From Chthoniobacterales bacterium (GTDB lineage Bacteria; Verrucomicrobiota; Verrucomicrobiia; Chthoniobacterales; UBA10450), in assembly GCA_013812515.1 (NCBI GenBank), contig JACCTI010000040.1, forward strand, positions 1 to 6,102: 6,102 bases of DNA. The letters are read 5' to 3'. Position 1 is the stretch's first letter. Every line of letters begins with the position of its first letter. The notes under the pieces were generated by a model. That model did not search any database. It had not been told where the DNA came from and was given only the letters and a program-made list of their open reading frames with translations. A program made the position numbers and the translations under genes. Positions 5,805-6,102 of this stretch are shown here, one piece after another.

Positions 5805-5861
5805 GGTTTCTGGTACCGTCGTCACTCCTCTGAGGCCCGGAACGTCGATAATTCTGCAAGA

Positions 5862-5892
5862 ATGTTCGCGGTCCTCTCTGTCCCGCGAACAT
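5862..5892. repeat. 10-bp inverted repeat with 11-base loop
   Basis: ATGTTCGCGG (5862-5871) and CCGCGAACAT (5883-5892) are exact reverse complements, separated by TCCTCTCTGTC. It lies between the HNH relic and the terminator of the right-edge gene. No T-run follows on either strand, so it is not a standard terminator. A smaller inverted repeat, ATTCTGCAAGAAT (5851-5863), overlaps its left edge. It could be an operator, an RNA stem-loop, or the remnant of a small palindromic element. Confidence 0.5.
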
Positions 5893-5944
5893 ATCCGAGA
5901 CCCATGGCGTTCCAACACGCGGGCGGCGGGCAGGCCGAAACGCA

Positions 5945-5982
5945 GCAGAACGCAAAGAGCCGGCATCTTTCGATACCGGCTC
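5945..5982 (-). terminator. Probable intrinsic terminator of the right-edge gene
   Basis: GAGCCGG and CCGGCTC (7 bp) pair around a 12-base interval that can add two further A-T pairs after a C/A mismatch (5957-5982). On the minus strand the stem is followed by TTTGCGTTCTG, a weak T-rich tract. It is about 70 bases past the stop of the partial gene at the right edge, which is the only gene it could serve. Confidence 0.55.
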
Positions 5983-6051
5983 AGAATAGCTGGTACGGGG
6001 ACGTCTATTCGAAGTACCCCGAACCGAATCGCAGCCCGTGTGAGCTGAGGC

Positions 6052-6102
6052 CTACTTGTCGTCGTCCTCCTTCTCTTTCATGCCGCCTTTCTTCATCGTG
6101 CC
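6052..6102 (-). CDS. C-terminal end of a Lys/Asp/Glu-rich protein (partial)
   Basis: The last 16 codons and a TAG stop (6054-6052) of a protein entering from the right edge read GTMKKGGMKEKEDDDK. The M-K-K-G-G-M-K spacing recalls pentapeptide MxKDx-repeat proteins, which are small exported proteins of unknown function, but the visible piece is too short to be sure. Another lysine-rich tail would look the same. A likely terminator lies about 70 bases downstream. Frame choice is supported by the charged codon run ending at the stop and by the hairpin in the right orientation. Confidence 0.45.
   Translation of the reverse strand, partial: GTMKKGGMKEKEDDDK

Noticed and set aside
4684..5955. A 423-codon minus-strand open frame
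   Set aside because: Only the part from ATG 5187 is a gene: a signal peptide begins there and the sequence upstream is the HNH relic and leader read in a chance open frame.

Overview
The window looks like a piece of a high-GC soil bacterium, most likely from the Verrucomicrobia/Planctomycetes side of the tree and plausibly a Spartobacteria-type verrucomicrobium. The evidence is family content: a TIGR03067-domain protein, the membrane anchor of the 'FFAELKRRNVYKVA' family, and a secreted DUF5666-like protein whose leader is A/C-rich and lacks a Shine-Dalgarno site. The taxonomy is inferred from families, not from a marker gene.

Layout. Left edge, minus strand (1-705): a broken DUF1264 (oil-body-associated-protein-like) gene, run together with two scraps of a phospholipase D-like gene that continues off the left end. 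A divergent intergenic region follows, with a perfect 19-bp palindrome (772-790). Centre, plus strand (876-2895): a compact three-gene unit of an intact zinc-dependent alcohol/formaldehyde dehydrogenase, an intact DUF4383-like four-helix membrane protein, and a SnoaL-like/ester cyclase gene broken by two single-base frameshifts. Positions 2896-3584 hold no convincing gene. Right half, minus strand: a frameshifted TIGR03067 gene (3981-3585), a truncated and frameshifted FFAELKRRNVYKVA N-terminus (4201-4008), a PIN-domain (VapC-like) C-terminal relic (ending 4286), a strong terminator (4634-4662) serving an intact secreted DUF5666-like protein (5187-4684), a decayed HNH endonuclease relic (about 5804-5240), a 10-bp inverted repeat (5862-5892), a weaker terminator (5957-5982) and the last 16 codons of a lysine-rich protein running in from the right edge.

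The main message is contrast. Three genes are clean (dehydrogenase, DUF4383-like, DUF5666-like), while seven others are broken. Several breaks are single-base losses in short homopolymers, which could be base-calling errors. Others cannot be explained that way: the missing middles of the DUF1264 and phospholipase D genes, the cut-off PIN and membrane-anchor genes, and the substituted metal-binding residues of the HNH relic. The window is best read as an ordinary redox/stress operon inside a gene graveyard, possibly with sequence errors on top. I see no new defence or mobile system that stands up.
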